A model generated the notes under the pieces. That model had not been told where the DNA came from and searched no databases. It saw only the letters and a list, made by a program, of their open reading frames with translations. Both the position numbers and the translations under genes were made by a program. A stretch of DNA of 64,000 nt from Spirochaetota bacterium (GTDB lineage: Bacteria; Spirochaetota; Brachyspiria; Brachyspirales; JACRPF01): assembly GCA_016214035.1 (NCBI GenBank), contig JACRPF010000021.1, positions 219,582 to 283,581 on the forward strand, given 5' to 3'. Shown in pieces: positions 17,222-26,027 of the stretch (position 1 is its first letter; every line of letters starts with the position of its first letter).

Positions 17222-18472
17222 TCACTCCATCTGACGGACAACCTGCGACGCGATCTTTTCCCACGCATCAAGACGATCAGCCTCACCGCGAATGGTGGTG
17301 ATGTCTTTCAGGATGACTTCCACCGCACATTTTTTTGTCTTTGTCAGTTTTTCTGAAAGATCCATACGCACCGCTTCCGCATCGAACACATCAGTTGCCA
17401 GAAGTGCCGGTGACGGCTTCATCGAATAGACATAATCGCGGCCTACCCTTTCGGCGGCTTCATCGACGTTCACCCACGGGCTCATCGATATTTTTCTGAG
17501 ATTCGATATCTTTTTCAGGATATCTATTTTCCGGTGCAGCGGTTCGCAGCATCCGTAATACGTAAGCCCGAAGCGGCTCATCAACGGTATTTCATACTGA
17601 AGCGCGAACTCTTCGTGCATTGCGGGTGAGACTTCTGAGAATATCTGCGCGGTTGAACATCCCCACTGCGATTTGGCTGTCACCTTTCCGGCGCATGACG
17701 AATCGGGAAGTTCATTGCTCAACCCTAGACCGCCGGAACCGATGCGGTAATTCCCGTTGCCGGTATCGAGCATACCGAGCGCCTCCTGCCGATCGAGTAC
17801 TTCCGTAAGCGCTGCGGTGAAATTGCCGAGCAGACGATGCACGAGCGCCGGGCGTTCGTACATATCCGTATACAGCTGCTCGATGCCGTACCAGTGTATG
17901 ATCTGGTCCCACGGCGAATGCCACTGATGGACGATGCCGCGTTTCCGCACCGGCAGAATGCCGTCAAAGACTTCGGCGAGCATCCGGTGATTCGTTCCGG
18001 TGGCATCTTCATCGAACCACACCTTCGGCGTCCGTATCGCATCGGCGTCCGCTTCGGTATGTATGACCGGCTCGTAACCCACATCGTGACCGCCGTCATG
18101 CCGGATGAGCTTTTCCTTCACCCCGTAATCCGCGTAACTCGATGACGGCCCGCCGACGATGCCCGAATAGACCACCGGCTCCACGATCATATCGCCGCGG
18201 AAATGCTCCCACTGATACAGTTCACGGCGCATGGAACGCTCCACGCCCACGGCAAGCGGATGTGTGCACATGAGCCGGAGTTCGGGATGTGATTGCTCTA
18301 TTTCATGCCATGGTATTTCATTGATCCAGACAAGCGGCCGCACCGGTTCACAGGCGTTGAGCTTCCGCCAGAGCGCGGCAGTCTCGCGCTGCACCGGCAG
18401 ATGTCCGATGTCGGCTTTCCTTCCGCCGAGTTCGCGAAGAATGATGCGGTCAGTTTCGGGTATCGTTTGCAT
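17222..18472 (-). CDS. URO-D-like (uroporphyrinogen decarboxylase superfamily) protein
   Basis: About 416 residues. The pattern LPVQRETAALWRKLNACEPVRPLVWI near the N-terminus and the C-terminal (beta/alpha) strands YYGCCEPLH and RKISMSPWVNVDEAAE match the large URO-D-like family found in anaerobes next to corrinoid-methyltransferase or sugar-related genes. It is not the heme-pathway HemE. The Cys-Cys in GCCEP and a nearby His could bind zinc, as in the methyltransferase members. I chose the ATG at 18472, which has CGGAG at good spacing, rather than the one six codons upstream. It is the last gene in its direction and no corrinoid protein gene is adjacent, so the substrate is unknown. Confidence 0.72.
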   Translation of the reverse strand: MQTIPETDRIILRELGGRKADIGHLPVQRETAALWRKLNACEPVRPLVWINEIPWHEIEQSHPELRLMCTHPLAVGVERSMRRELYQWEHFRGDMIVEPVVYSGIVGGPSSSYADYGVKEKLIRHDGGHDVGYEPVIHTEADADAIRTPKVWFDEDATGTNHRMLAEVFDGILPVRKRGIVHQWHSPWDQIIHWYGIEQLYTDMYERPALVHRLLGNFTAALTEVLDRQEALGMLDTGNGNYRIGSGGLGLSNELPDSSCAGKVTAKSQWGCSTAQIFSEVSPAMHEEFALQYEIPLMSRFGLTYYGCCEPLHRKIDILKKISNLRKISMSPWVNVDEAAERVGRDYVYSMKPSPALLATDVFDAEAVRMDLSEKLTKTKKCAVEVILKDITTIRGEADRLDAWEKIASQVVRQME

Positions 18473-18550
18473 ATGCGGCTCCGGTATCATTGTTCATGCT
18501 GCGTATATACTACGCCGATGAATGCCGGAAGTGAACGGCTGTGAATGTCT

Positions 18551-19279
18551 TTATGGTTGCCGGGAATGACCGCGGTATGATGCCGGCGGAACACCGTTAC
18601 GCGCCTTGAAAAAACGGGAGAACGCTTTATCGTCTGAAAAGCCTACAGCAGCGGCTGCCGCCGACACCTTTGCGCCGCCGAGTATCGCTTTTTTCGCACG
18701 TTCGATACGGCAGCGGGCGATGTATTCCTGCGGCGTCATCGACATCGCTTTTTCAAACAGGCGGATGAAATATTCACGGTTCAGACCGGCAATGGACGCA
18801 AGCTTTTCGTTTGAGCAGTCAACCACGTCAGCGTCGATATGCCCGAAAACACGCGCGAGCCGCTCATCCGCAATACCGTCGATCATCCTGTCAGCGCGAA
18901 GCACCGCGACAAGCGCGTCGATGAGCGGCGCAACAGCATCATCCGCCTTGTGCTTCATGACAAGCGGCAGCGCATTGACTATCGAAGCAACCGCGCCGGT
19001 TACCGGAATGCGCACCAGACCGCTCATGACCGGCGGAAAAGCGGTGAAATGAAACCATCGGCATGTCAGCGGTTCTTTCAGGTCATGTGAAAGCCGGTAC
19101 GGACGCCATGCGGGCAGCAGATAAAGACCGCGTGACAGTTTTACCGCTGCAGCATCGTCGGAGCGCATCGTACATGCGCCGTCATAGATATGATAGAGCC
19201 GATGAAAGCCGCTGCCTGGTTCGTCTACCGACCATGACCGTCCGCATCGCGTATCGCCGAACAAGGTGACGGAAACCAT
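18551..19279 (-). CDS. AraC-family transcriptional regulator
   Basis: About 242 residues. The N-terminal half is short (YLLPAWRPYRLSHDL is the cupin-like strand). The C-terminal double HTH (about 150-238) ends with FSDDKAFSRFFKARNGVPPASY. The start I chose, ATG at 19279, is one base after the TGA of the DUF512 gene, so translation is probably coupled to it. A longer reading frame to 19369 would overlap that gene by 89 bases and is less likely. It is the only AraC gene here with no promoter of its own. Ligand and targets unknown; the URO-D-like gene downstream is a candidate. Confidence 0.82.
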   Translation of the reverse strand: MVSVTLFGDTRCGRSWSVDEPGSGFHRLYHIYDGACTMRSDDAAAVKLSRGLYLLPAWRPYRLSHDLKEPLTCRWFHFTAFPPVMSGLVRIPVTGAVASIVNALPLVMKHKADDAVAPLIDALVAVLRADRMIDGIADERLARVFGHIDADVVDCSNEKLASIAGLNREYFIRLFEKAMSMTPQEYIARCRIERAKKAILGGAKVSAAAAAVGFSDDKAFSRFFKARNGVPPASYRGHSRQP

Positions 19280-19280
19280 G

Positions 19281-20582
19281 TCAGTGATTTTCCCGTACAA
19301 TGCCGTCGACAAGGCCCTGAGCGCCTGCCGCGACAACTCGCACCGGAATACCGATACGCCGCGACACATCGCGGAGCGACATATGATCGAGAAACCGGTT
19401 CGTCTCGAACTTCAGCGATACGTCGGGCACAAGTATGACATCGGCATTCGTTTTTCCTGCAACAGCGTTTATCACATCCGACCCGGTCAGCAATCCCGCG
19501 ACCGTTACTGAGTTGCCGAAAAAGGTATTCTGCGCCGTGATGACCTCAAGTGAAAGGCCTTTCACCGCCGTAAGCCGCCGAGCAAACCGTCTGAGGAACG
19601 GCGCGAACGACACACCGGTGATTATCGCGATCTTCCGCGGCTTTATTTTTTTCGGAAGTGTCACCCGCTTTGCGTCACGAAGGAATGATGCTATCATCCC
19701 CACACCGTTTTCTATCTGCGGAAAATCGGCATACGAAGCGGCTCCGGGGATCGGAAGTCCGGCTTTGATATACAGTTCATCGGCGATATAGATAACACTT
19801 TCGCCGTATCGTTCCGCACACCGCTCCTGCAGCGGCTTCATCGCCGCTATTACCGCGCGGGCCTCCGCTTTCGTATGAAGCCGGAGCTCATGCTTCGCGT
19901 CCACAGCACGGTGCATATACCGCGTGAGTCCCACAGGCACCACCGCTATCGACGCGACCGATGGATATAATCGTAGAAGATCGTTCACGGTCTTCCGGAG
20001 GACTGCGCCGTCATTCATGCCGGGACAAAGGACTATCTGCGTGTGCATGACAATACCGCGCCGGGCATAATATTTCAGCGCGGCCGATACCGACGGTGCG
20101 CCGGGTGTACCGAGCATGAAGTTCCGCACCGTCCGGTCTGTTGCATGTACCGAGACATAGAGCGGACTTAACCGCTGCTCGACGATGCGCGCTCTGTCCG
20201 CATCGGAAAGATTGGTGAGCGTTATGTAATTGCCGTACAGAAACGACATGCGGTAATCGTCGTCCTTGAGATACAGCGTTTTCCGCATACCGTCGGGCAT
20301 CTGATCGACAAAGCAGAACACGCACTTATTGCGGCACGACCGCGTTCTGAACGGTTCAATCTCTATTCCGATGCGTTCACCGGGTTTTACATCAGCGCTG
20401 CGTTCTATCGTTCTGCCGCCGCGCATCACGGAGATATCGAAACTGTCATCGGCGGAATAATACATAAAGTCGATGCTGTCGCGTATGGCGTGCCCGTTCA
20501 TCTGTACGATAGTGTCGCCGCTTTTAAGGCCTAACCGGTACGCTACGGAATTTAGCCGGATCTTGTGTATTCGTGCCTGCAT
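19281..20582 (-). CDS. DUF512 PDZ/radical-SAM protein
   Basis: About 433 residues. An N-terminal PDZ-like domain (about 1-70, AYRLGLKSGDTIVQMNG) is followed by a radical-SAM-type cysteine cluster CxxxCxFC in CRNKCVFCFVDQMPDGMRKTLY, then the DUF512 core (DDDYRMSFLYGNYITLTNL) and a C-terminal MoaA-like part with VITAQNTFFGNSVTVAGLLTG. Members are common in Clostridia and spirochaetes and are thought to be iron-sulfur enzymes of unsettled function. The ATG at 20582 has GGAG five bases upstream; the GTG two codons earlier would sit inside the ribosome-binding site. It lies between a 424-residue gene and an AraC gene, with gaps of eight bases and one base. Confidence 0.88.
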   Translation of the reverse strand: MQARIHKIRLNSVAYRLGLKSGDTIVQMNGHAIRDSIDFMYYSADDSFDISVMRGGRTIERSADVKPGERIGIEIEPFRTRSCRNKCVFCFVDQMPDGMRKTLYLKDDDYRMSFLYGNYITLTNLSDADRARIVEQRLSPLYVSVHATDRTVRNFMLGTPGAPSVSAALKYYARRGIVMHTQIVLCPGMNDGAVLRKTVNDLLRLYPSVASIAVVPVGLTRYMHRAVDAKHELRLHTKAEARAVIAAMKPLQERCAERYGESVIYIADELYIKAGLPIPGAASYADFPQIENGVGMIASFLRDAKRVTLPKKIKPRKIAIITGVSFAPFLRRFARRLTAVKGLSLEVITAQNTFFGNSVTVAGLLTGSDVINAVAGKTNADVILVPDVSLKFETNRFLDHMSLRDVSRRIGIPVRVVAAGAQGLVDGIVRENH

Positions 20583-20590
20583 GCGCACTC

Positions 20591-21865
20591 CTACACCAGC
20601 TTCTTAAAATCATCGAATTGCTTGCGGAATTCGTTGCTCGCTTTTTTGTAATAATCGTTGCAGAGACGAAGCGCCTCGCCCGTCAGCGTTGACAGAAGCG
20701 CAAGGATTCGCGCCAGATAAAAGACCTCGTGCGCTGACAGCGGCGCTGCCGTATCCTTCACAGGCGCAGCACCGTCCTTTGCCGGGGGCTGTTCGGGAAA
20801 GCATTTGCGGCGGATGCAGCGCGCGAACTGGCTTGCATGCGTGAGAAAATCATCGTCGGTGAGCTCATACCGCGCGAAAACCCAGAGCTTCAGCGCTTCT
20901 TTCAGGAACTGCGGATAGCGGGCTTCCATATCGGCGGAAGCGGTATCGGTAAGCTGCCGGTTGAACGCTATCATGAACTGCCGCCGCTTATATTCGACGA
21001 CAAGCTTCTTCGCCGTTTCCGGGACATCCGTTATGCGGCGAATGTAATTTTCCTCATCGGCGGAAAACCCTTTAAGCAGGTTCCGGTCCGTCAGCATCTT
21101 CCGCGCGGGGATGATGAAATCCCTGTCCAGACGCGCGTAAATCGTATCGATGAACCGCGACTCCTGTTCAGCCGTCCACCATTTCGGCCGCATCCCGTAT
21201 TTTTCCTGATCGATGAAACGGATTGAGTTCAGCAGTACCCGAAGTTTCCCTTCCTGTTTCTGGGCTTCTTTCACCAGAAACCACTTACCCAGACCGTCGG
21301 TAAGGAAAAAATCGTTATAATAAAGTTCAAAGAAATATCTGAAGTAGCTGTTCACCACCGACCCGCTGCGTTTATCACCGAAGTTCCTCGGGAAATAATG
21401 CTTCAATACCGCGATGCCGTATTCCGCTTCCCGTTCCGTAAAGAGTCTGCGCTGAAAGAGCGTGCGGATGTTCTCCTCGCGGACGGCAACTTTGCCGTCG
21501 TCACATTCGAACATCTGAAGCGCTTTCAGCGCCACTTTGACGGTATCCTGCTTGCGTTCGGCGAGTGTATCGATGACGTCTTTGTATATCGTCTTCAGCG
21601 CGGTGTTATTGGGAAACGGCGATAAAAGCTGAATGGGGAACAGGTGCTTGCAGACGACGATAGTATATGCAATTTCCTCTTCGGTGAATCCGAGATCGAA
21701 CAGTTTCCGGTAGAGCTGATCCTCGTGAAGGCGTATATCCTTCTCGCGATTCTGGTTCTGCTGCCGGGCGATGTCCTGCATCACCGCGACGATCTCCCGT
21801 TTTTTCTCCGGCGAGAGCTGCGTGCGCAGACTGTTCGTGGCTAGATCTATGGTTCGTTCATCCAT
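20591..21865 (-). CDS. Uncharacterised helical protein
   Basis: A 424-residue soluble protein without signal peptide or membrane segments, rich in Lys, Glu, Phe and Tyr and predicted largely helical. Two similar segments, LFDLGFTEEEIAYTIVVCKHLFP (about 55-77) and LFQRRLFTEREAEYGIAVLKHYFP (about 135-158), suggest an internal duplication. I do not recognise the family. It precedes the DUF512 gene by only eight bases, so the two are cotranscribed and may work together. The ATG at 21865 is the first good start. Confidence 0.7.
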   Translation of the reverse strand: MDERTIDLATNSLRTQLSPEKKREIVAVMQDIARQQNQNREKDIRLHEDQLYRKLFDLGFTEEEIAYTIVVCKHLFPIQLLSPFPNNTALKTIYKDVIDTLAERKQDTVKVALKALQMFECDDGKVAVREENIRTLFQRRLFTEREAEYGIAVLKHYFPRNFGDKRSGSVVNSYFRYFFELYYNDFFLTDGLGKWFLVKEAQKQEGKLRVLLNSIRFIDQEKYGMRPKWWTAEQESRFIDTIYARLDRDFIIPARKMLTDRNLLKGFSADEENYIRRITDVPETAKKLVVEYKRRQFMIAFNRQLTDTASADMEARYPQFLKEALKLWVFARYELTDDDFLTHASQFARCIRRKCFPEQPPAKDGAAPVKDTAAPLSAHEVFYLARILALLSTLTGEALRLCNDYYKKASNEFRKQFDDFKKLV

Positions 21866-21896
21866 TCCGGCAGTATATCAGTTACGGACTGCCCCG

Positions 21897-24800
21897 TCAA
21901 TGAATCTTTTCCGTAATCTTTTCCGTAACAACCCTGAATGTCTTGATCTCATACGGTGTAAAGACTGCCGTAATCGCACCGTTACGATACGCCGCATCAC
22001 CGGTGTTCTGCTCAAGCATATCGCACGCATACACGGCCCGTGCGTTCAGCCCCGGAATATCGATAGTTGCCGCTGTCCGTGAACCGTGATTTTCATAGGA
22101 GCGAAGAATGATGTCGTCCCCGTCTTCGGCGAATTTTATCACCTCGACATACACACCTTCACCAGAAATCCCGACAAACCGCTTTTCTGCGGCAATGGCG
22201 GACACTTTCTTTTCCGAACACAGAACCGGCACGTTCAGGCGATAGCCTTCTTTATCGACACCGGCGATACGCCAGTCACCGCGATGGGGAAATATCGAAT
22301 ACACGAAATGATGTTTTCCCATATCGCACTCGCTGTCAGGAAATTTCGGCGATTTGAGCAGCGTGAGCGTCAATCTCCCGTCCGATGCCGAATATCCGTA
22401 CTTGCAGTCATTGAGAAGCGCAACACCGTAATCACGTTCCGATATGTCCGCCCATTTATGCGCGGCCACCTCGTATTGCGCCTGCTCCCATGACGTGTTC
22501 CGTCTGGTCGACCGTTCAAAATTACCGTACGCGATATCATACGTTGCCCGCGTTGAAAATACCGATGTGTTCACCGCGGCCTTGAGCATCATCCCCGTTT
22601 CATGCCAGTCGATATCATTGACGATATCGATGCGCCGGCTTGATTTCGTCATACAGATGATTTGCGATATGCTCGACTTCCCTACTGCACGTGTAACGCG
22701 TATCTTTCCCAGAAGCGCGGTGTTTTCAATTATAGAAATCTCTGCCGCGTTTTCTATGACCTTCGCGTTGGCAAGCGTATCTTTCCAGATGTCCCATGCA
22801 TCGTAATAATCGAATATCTCGGCATATATCTCGAGACATGCGCCGCGGCTGTCGAGCGCTTCCCGTTGACATTCTTTGTCAAATATTCCGGTGATATTCC
22901 CCGAATGCCGGTCGATTCGTACTGACAGATATTGATTTTCCAGGATGTACACGCCGGATGCGTCGGTGCGGACTGTCTTTTCTGCAGTATCATCCGCAAT
23001 GTCGCCGGTCGCCTGCAGACGATACATCGTATACCCGAACGCGGGGATATGTTCCGCATAAAATGTGATATGGCTTTTGTCCGGCCTGCTACTTGGAATC
23101 GTCTTCCCCGTCGATATGTCTATTACCGATACCGGCCATGACGCGATTTCAAGCGATATCATCTCGGAGCGTTCGAACGACAGTGTATTGAACACGGTAA
23201 TCGTCCGTTCGGCATCGTTCACCTGCGCCGCCTCACCCGCCCCCAGAAGTGCATCGAGATATTTCTGCCGCAGGCGATATCCTGTATCGAATATCACCTT
23301 GTATTCTTCATTTGTATTGCGATACGTCTCAGCTATCGACGACCCGGGGATTATGTCGTGAAACTGATTCACGAGAATAAGTTCCCAACCGTCATGAAGC
23401 GCCTTCCTGTCATCCTTTGTGCCGCCCGCAAGCACTGAGAGCAGCTCTACATCGCGATATAATATCTCGCTTTTCCTGTTCTGCTGCTTCATCGCCGCCT
23501 GCGAGGTATAGGTACCCTGATGATTCTCTAGATAAAGGTCGCCGTACCACACCGGCAGATCACGCGCGGATGCCTCGGCGTGTTTGAAAAAATCCGAAGC
23601 CCGCGTCATGGCAATAGCAGGCGCCTCCGGGATAGCGTTCATGCGTTCGATATTTTCTATCATGCCGCCGGTCACACCGCCGCCGCCGTCGCCGTGCCCG
23701 TATGCGTACAGCAGTTCATCGTGGTTCTTCCTGTTGTGATACCGCTTGACACCCGCGGCGACTTCCCGATACGATGCATTGCCGCCATATGTCATGAAAC
23801 TCCCGACAACCGAGAGTACGCTCGTGCCGTCGATGCCTTCCCATTGAAAGATATTGTGCGGAAATGTGTTGGTCTGGTTTGCATTGAGCTTTGTCGCATA
23901 AAAATACCTGCAGCCGCACTTTTTCATTATCTGCGGGAGCGAGGCGCAGAACCCGAACGTATCGGGATGCCAGCACACCTCGGTTGAAACGCCGAACTCG
24001 TCCTTGATAAATCGCATACCGTACAGGAACTGCCGCACCAGCGACTCGCCCGATGGAAGATTGCAGTCCGCCTCCACCCACATACCGCCCATAACCTCCC
24101 ATCGCCCCTCTTTCACATATGCCTTGATGCGGTCATATATCGACGGATAATGTTCTTTGGTCATTTTGTATAAGAGCGGCTGGCTCTGTGAAAAAAAGAA
24201 ATTGCTGTGGCTGTCGAGAAGCCCCAGCATATTGGAAAATGTTCTCGCGCATTTTCGTACCGTTTCCTTCACCGGCCACAGATACGCCACATCGATATGC
24301 GAATGGCCCACGGCGGCAACCGAAAGCCCGCGTTTGGCAGCCGCGCCTTTTACGATGATGTTACTGATGAGTTCCCGCACCGACGGAATTGCCGCGATTA
24401 TATCCGCCCGCGGCGCGTTCGGGTTCACCACCGTGCTTATCTCGGTGAGAACAGCCTTTGCCGCATCCTGCTTCGTGGCCAGATAATAATCAACAAGGGT
24501 TGCCATATCGTTCACAAAATCATACATGACCCGGTTAACGGATACCAGCGACGCTTTTTTAAAAACATGCGGCGGATATTCAGCGCATTGATACTGCGCA
24601 TGCGCTTTTGTCTGCCATCGCGGACATGACTCAACGATAATCTCATATCGTGTCCCGGTTTTTCCTTCTTCCGCGAGCACTGCAAGCTGTCTGTTCTGAT
24701 CGAATCCGTGACGCGGCTCGCCGTTCAGATACAGGAGACATTCTCCCATATTATCGAAACTGAGCGAGATGTTCCTGCCGTGGAACGCATCGCCCACCAC

Positions 24801-25028
24801 GACATCGGTTTTAAAAAATAATGTGTCGCCGTCCCACACCTCGCCGATGCGAATATCCTTCCATGGAGACAGGAATTCTATTTTGCCGGGCGAATGATAT
24901 TTTGCTTCCCGGAACTGCCAGGTGGCCAGAGGCACTTCAACGTCGTAAAGCTTCGATCTCAGTTTCTGGATATAGGTGTTGTACACCTGTTTCTCATAGT
25001 TGTTCATCATTTCCAGATTTTCATCCAT
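21897..25028 (-). CDS. GH38 alpha-mannosidase
   Basis: A 1043-residue cytoplasmic-type GH38 enzyme (no signal peptide), full length for the family. The metal-binding HSHIDVAYLWP lies near residue 242 and the catalytic-nucleophile motif WHPDTFGFCASLPQI near 352. NQFHDIIPGSS lies in the middle domain, followed by the long C-terminal beta-domain. GH38 enzymes cleave terminal alpha-mannose with a zinc-assisted retaining mechanism. CCGGGAG sits nine bases before the ATG. An AraC gene lies directly upstream in the same direction (107-bp gap) and is the obvious regulator. Mannose-containing host or plant glycans are the likely substrate. Confidence 0.95.
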   Translation of the reverse strand: MDENLEMMNNYEKQVYNTYIQKLRSKLYDVEVPLATWQFREAKYHSPGKIEFLSPWKDIRIGEVWDGDTLFFKTDVVVGDAFHGRNISLSFDNMGECLLYLNGEPRHGFDQNRQLAVLAEEGKTGTRYEIIVESCPRWQTKAHAQYQCAEYPPHVFKKASLVSVNRVMYDFVNDMATLVDYYLATKQDAAKAVLTEISTVVNPNAPRADIIAAIPSVRELISNIIVKGAAAKRGLSVAAVGHSHIDVAYLWPVKETVRKCARTFSNMLGLLDSHSNFFFSQSQPLLYKMTKEHYPSIYDRIKAYVKEGRWEVMGGMWVEADCNLPSGESLVRQFLYGMRFIKDEFGVSTEVCWHPDTFGFCASLPQIMKKCGCRYFYATKLNANQTNTFPHNIFQWEGIDGTSVLSVVGSFMTYGGNASYREVAAGVKRYHNRKNHDELLYAYGHGDGGGGVTGGMIENIERMNAIPEAPAIAMTRASDFFKHAEASARDLPVWYGDLYLENHQGTYTSQAAMKQQNRKSEILYRDVELLSVLAGGTKDDRKALHDGWELILVNQFHDIIPGSSIAETYRNTNEEYKVIFDTGYRLRQKYLDALLGAGEAAQVNDAERTITVFNTLSFERSEMISLEIASWPVSVIDISTGKTIPSSRPDKSHITFYAEHIPAFGYTMYRLQATGDIADDTAEKTVRTDASGVYILENQYLSVRIDRHSGNITGIFDKECQREALDSRGACLEIYAEIFDYYDAWDIWKDTLANAKVIENAAEISIIENTALLGKIRVTRAVGKSSISQIICMTKSSRRIDIVNDIDWHETGMMLKAAVNTSVFSTRATYDIAYGNFERSTRRNTSWEQAQYEVAAHKWADISERDYGVALLNDCKYGYSASDGRLTLTLLKSPKFPDSECDMGKHHFVYSIFPHRGDWRIAGVDKEGYRLNVPVLCSEKKVSAIAAEKRFVGISGEGVYVEVIKFAEDGDDIILRSYENHGSRTAATIDIPGLNARAVYACDMLEQNTGDAAYRNGAITAVFTPYEIKTFRVVTEKITEKIH

Positions 25029-25134
25029 AACAGCACGCTCCCGGAACGGATTTCTAATTCATCGTCTGATAAGGTATATCGCCGTAATCGAATGGACAAT
25101 GACCGGCGTTAACGAACATTATCATTCATTGATG

Positions 25135-25962
25135 CTATAATGCGAACGCGTTCGAACGCCGCTTTCGATATACCGCCGGGGTGACGTGATATCTGTTTGA
25201 AAACAGCGTATAGAAATGATGCACATTCTCAAAGCCCGCACCGGAGCATATTTCGGTTATCGTATCCGTCGTGCTCGCGAGCAGATGCGCGGCCTGTTCG
25301 ATGCGGCGTATGTTGATATATGCGGTGGGCGTCATGTGAAAACAGCTTTTAAACGTCCGCGCGAAATGTTCCTGTGTCTTTCCGCACACGCGCGCCATGG
25401 CAGCCGCTTTCGGCACCCGCCCCGCGAGTATCTCATCACGAACATACGACGTCGCCGCCGCAATCCAGTCGGGCTGCTCCGGCTGCTCCACCGACGGAAG
25501 TGCCAGAAGCGACAGACAGTCGATGAGTAACGTTTTTATCGCGGCACCGGCGCGCTCATCATTACCCGCGGCAAGCGATAGCGATGCCTCAAGATACGCG
25601 GCCTCATCGGGCCGGAGTTCCCTCGTCGGCGGCTCGGAGGCCGTCATCAGGGCTTTATACTTTTCTGGCGCGATGAATGACCCGGCACGGAGAACATCTC
25701 CGGTGCGGTAACGCATGTTGGCGATGCGGTATGATGCGCCGTCGGTGCGGTGCCGGTCTTTCTCACGGATGAAGATGAGCGAATGCGCAGGACACAGACG
25801 CGTACTGTCGTCGAACACATGACGGAACGATCCGCGAATCACATAGACGAATTCAACGTATCCGCGATGCGTGTGAAACAATGATTTGTGCGGCGATGCC
25901 AGAAAGAGTATGGGCCTGCCGTCAACGTCGTTCTTCCCGGCATCGTAAATTGAACAGTCCAT
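25135..25962 (-). CDS. AraC-family transcriptional regulator
   Basis: A 275-residue protein. The N-terminal cupin half contains HTHRGYVEFVYVIRGSFRHVF (about 30-50). The C-terminal double HTH (about 170-270) ends in FENVHHFYTLFSNRYHVTPAVYRK. It lies immediately upstream of the GH38 mannosidase in the same direction and most likely controls it. The ATG at 25962 lies seven bases after a -10 box with no Shine-Dalgarno sequence, so this is another apparently leaderless AraC transcript. Confidence 0.88.
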   Translation of the reverse strand: MDCSIYDAGKNDVDGRPILFLASPHKSLFHTHRGYVEFVYVIRGSFRHVFDDSTRLCPAHSLIFIREKDRHRTDGASYRIANMRYRTGDVLRAGSFIAPEKYKALMTASEPPTRELRPDEAAYLEASLSLAAGNDERAGAAIKTLLIDCLSLLALPSVEQPEQPDWIAAATSYVRDEILAGRVPKAAAMARVCGKTQEHFARTFKSCFHMTPTAYINIRRIEQAAHLLASTTDTITEICSGAGFENVHHFYTLFSNRYHVTPAVYRKRRSNAFAL

Positions 25963-25969
25963 GCATTGA

Positions 25970-25997
25970 ATAATACAGCATGCCGAAACTGCGTCAA
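25970..25997 (-). promoter_or_regulatory. Promoter of AraC gene, leaderless geometry
   Basis: On the minus strand TTGACG (25992-25997), 16-nt spacer, TATTAT (25970-25975), then seven bases to the ATG. Confidence 0.6.
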
Positions 25998-26027
25998 GCG
26001 CAGTCAGTATTCGTTCGCGTACCCCGG

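Noticed and set aside
17222..18472. HemE (heme-pathway uroporphyrinogen decarboxylase)
   Set aside because: The sequence fits the URO-D-like methyltransferase-related family, and no heme genes are adjacent.
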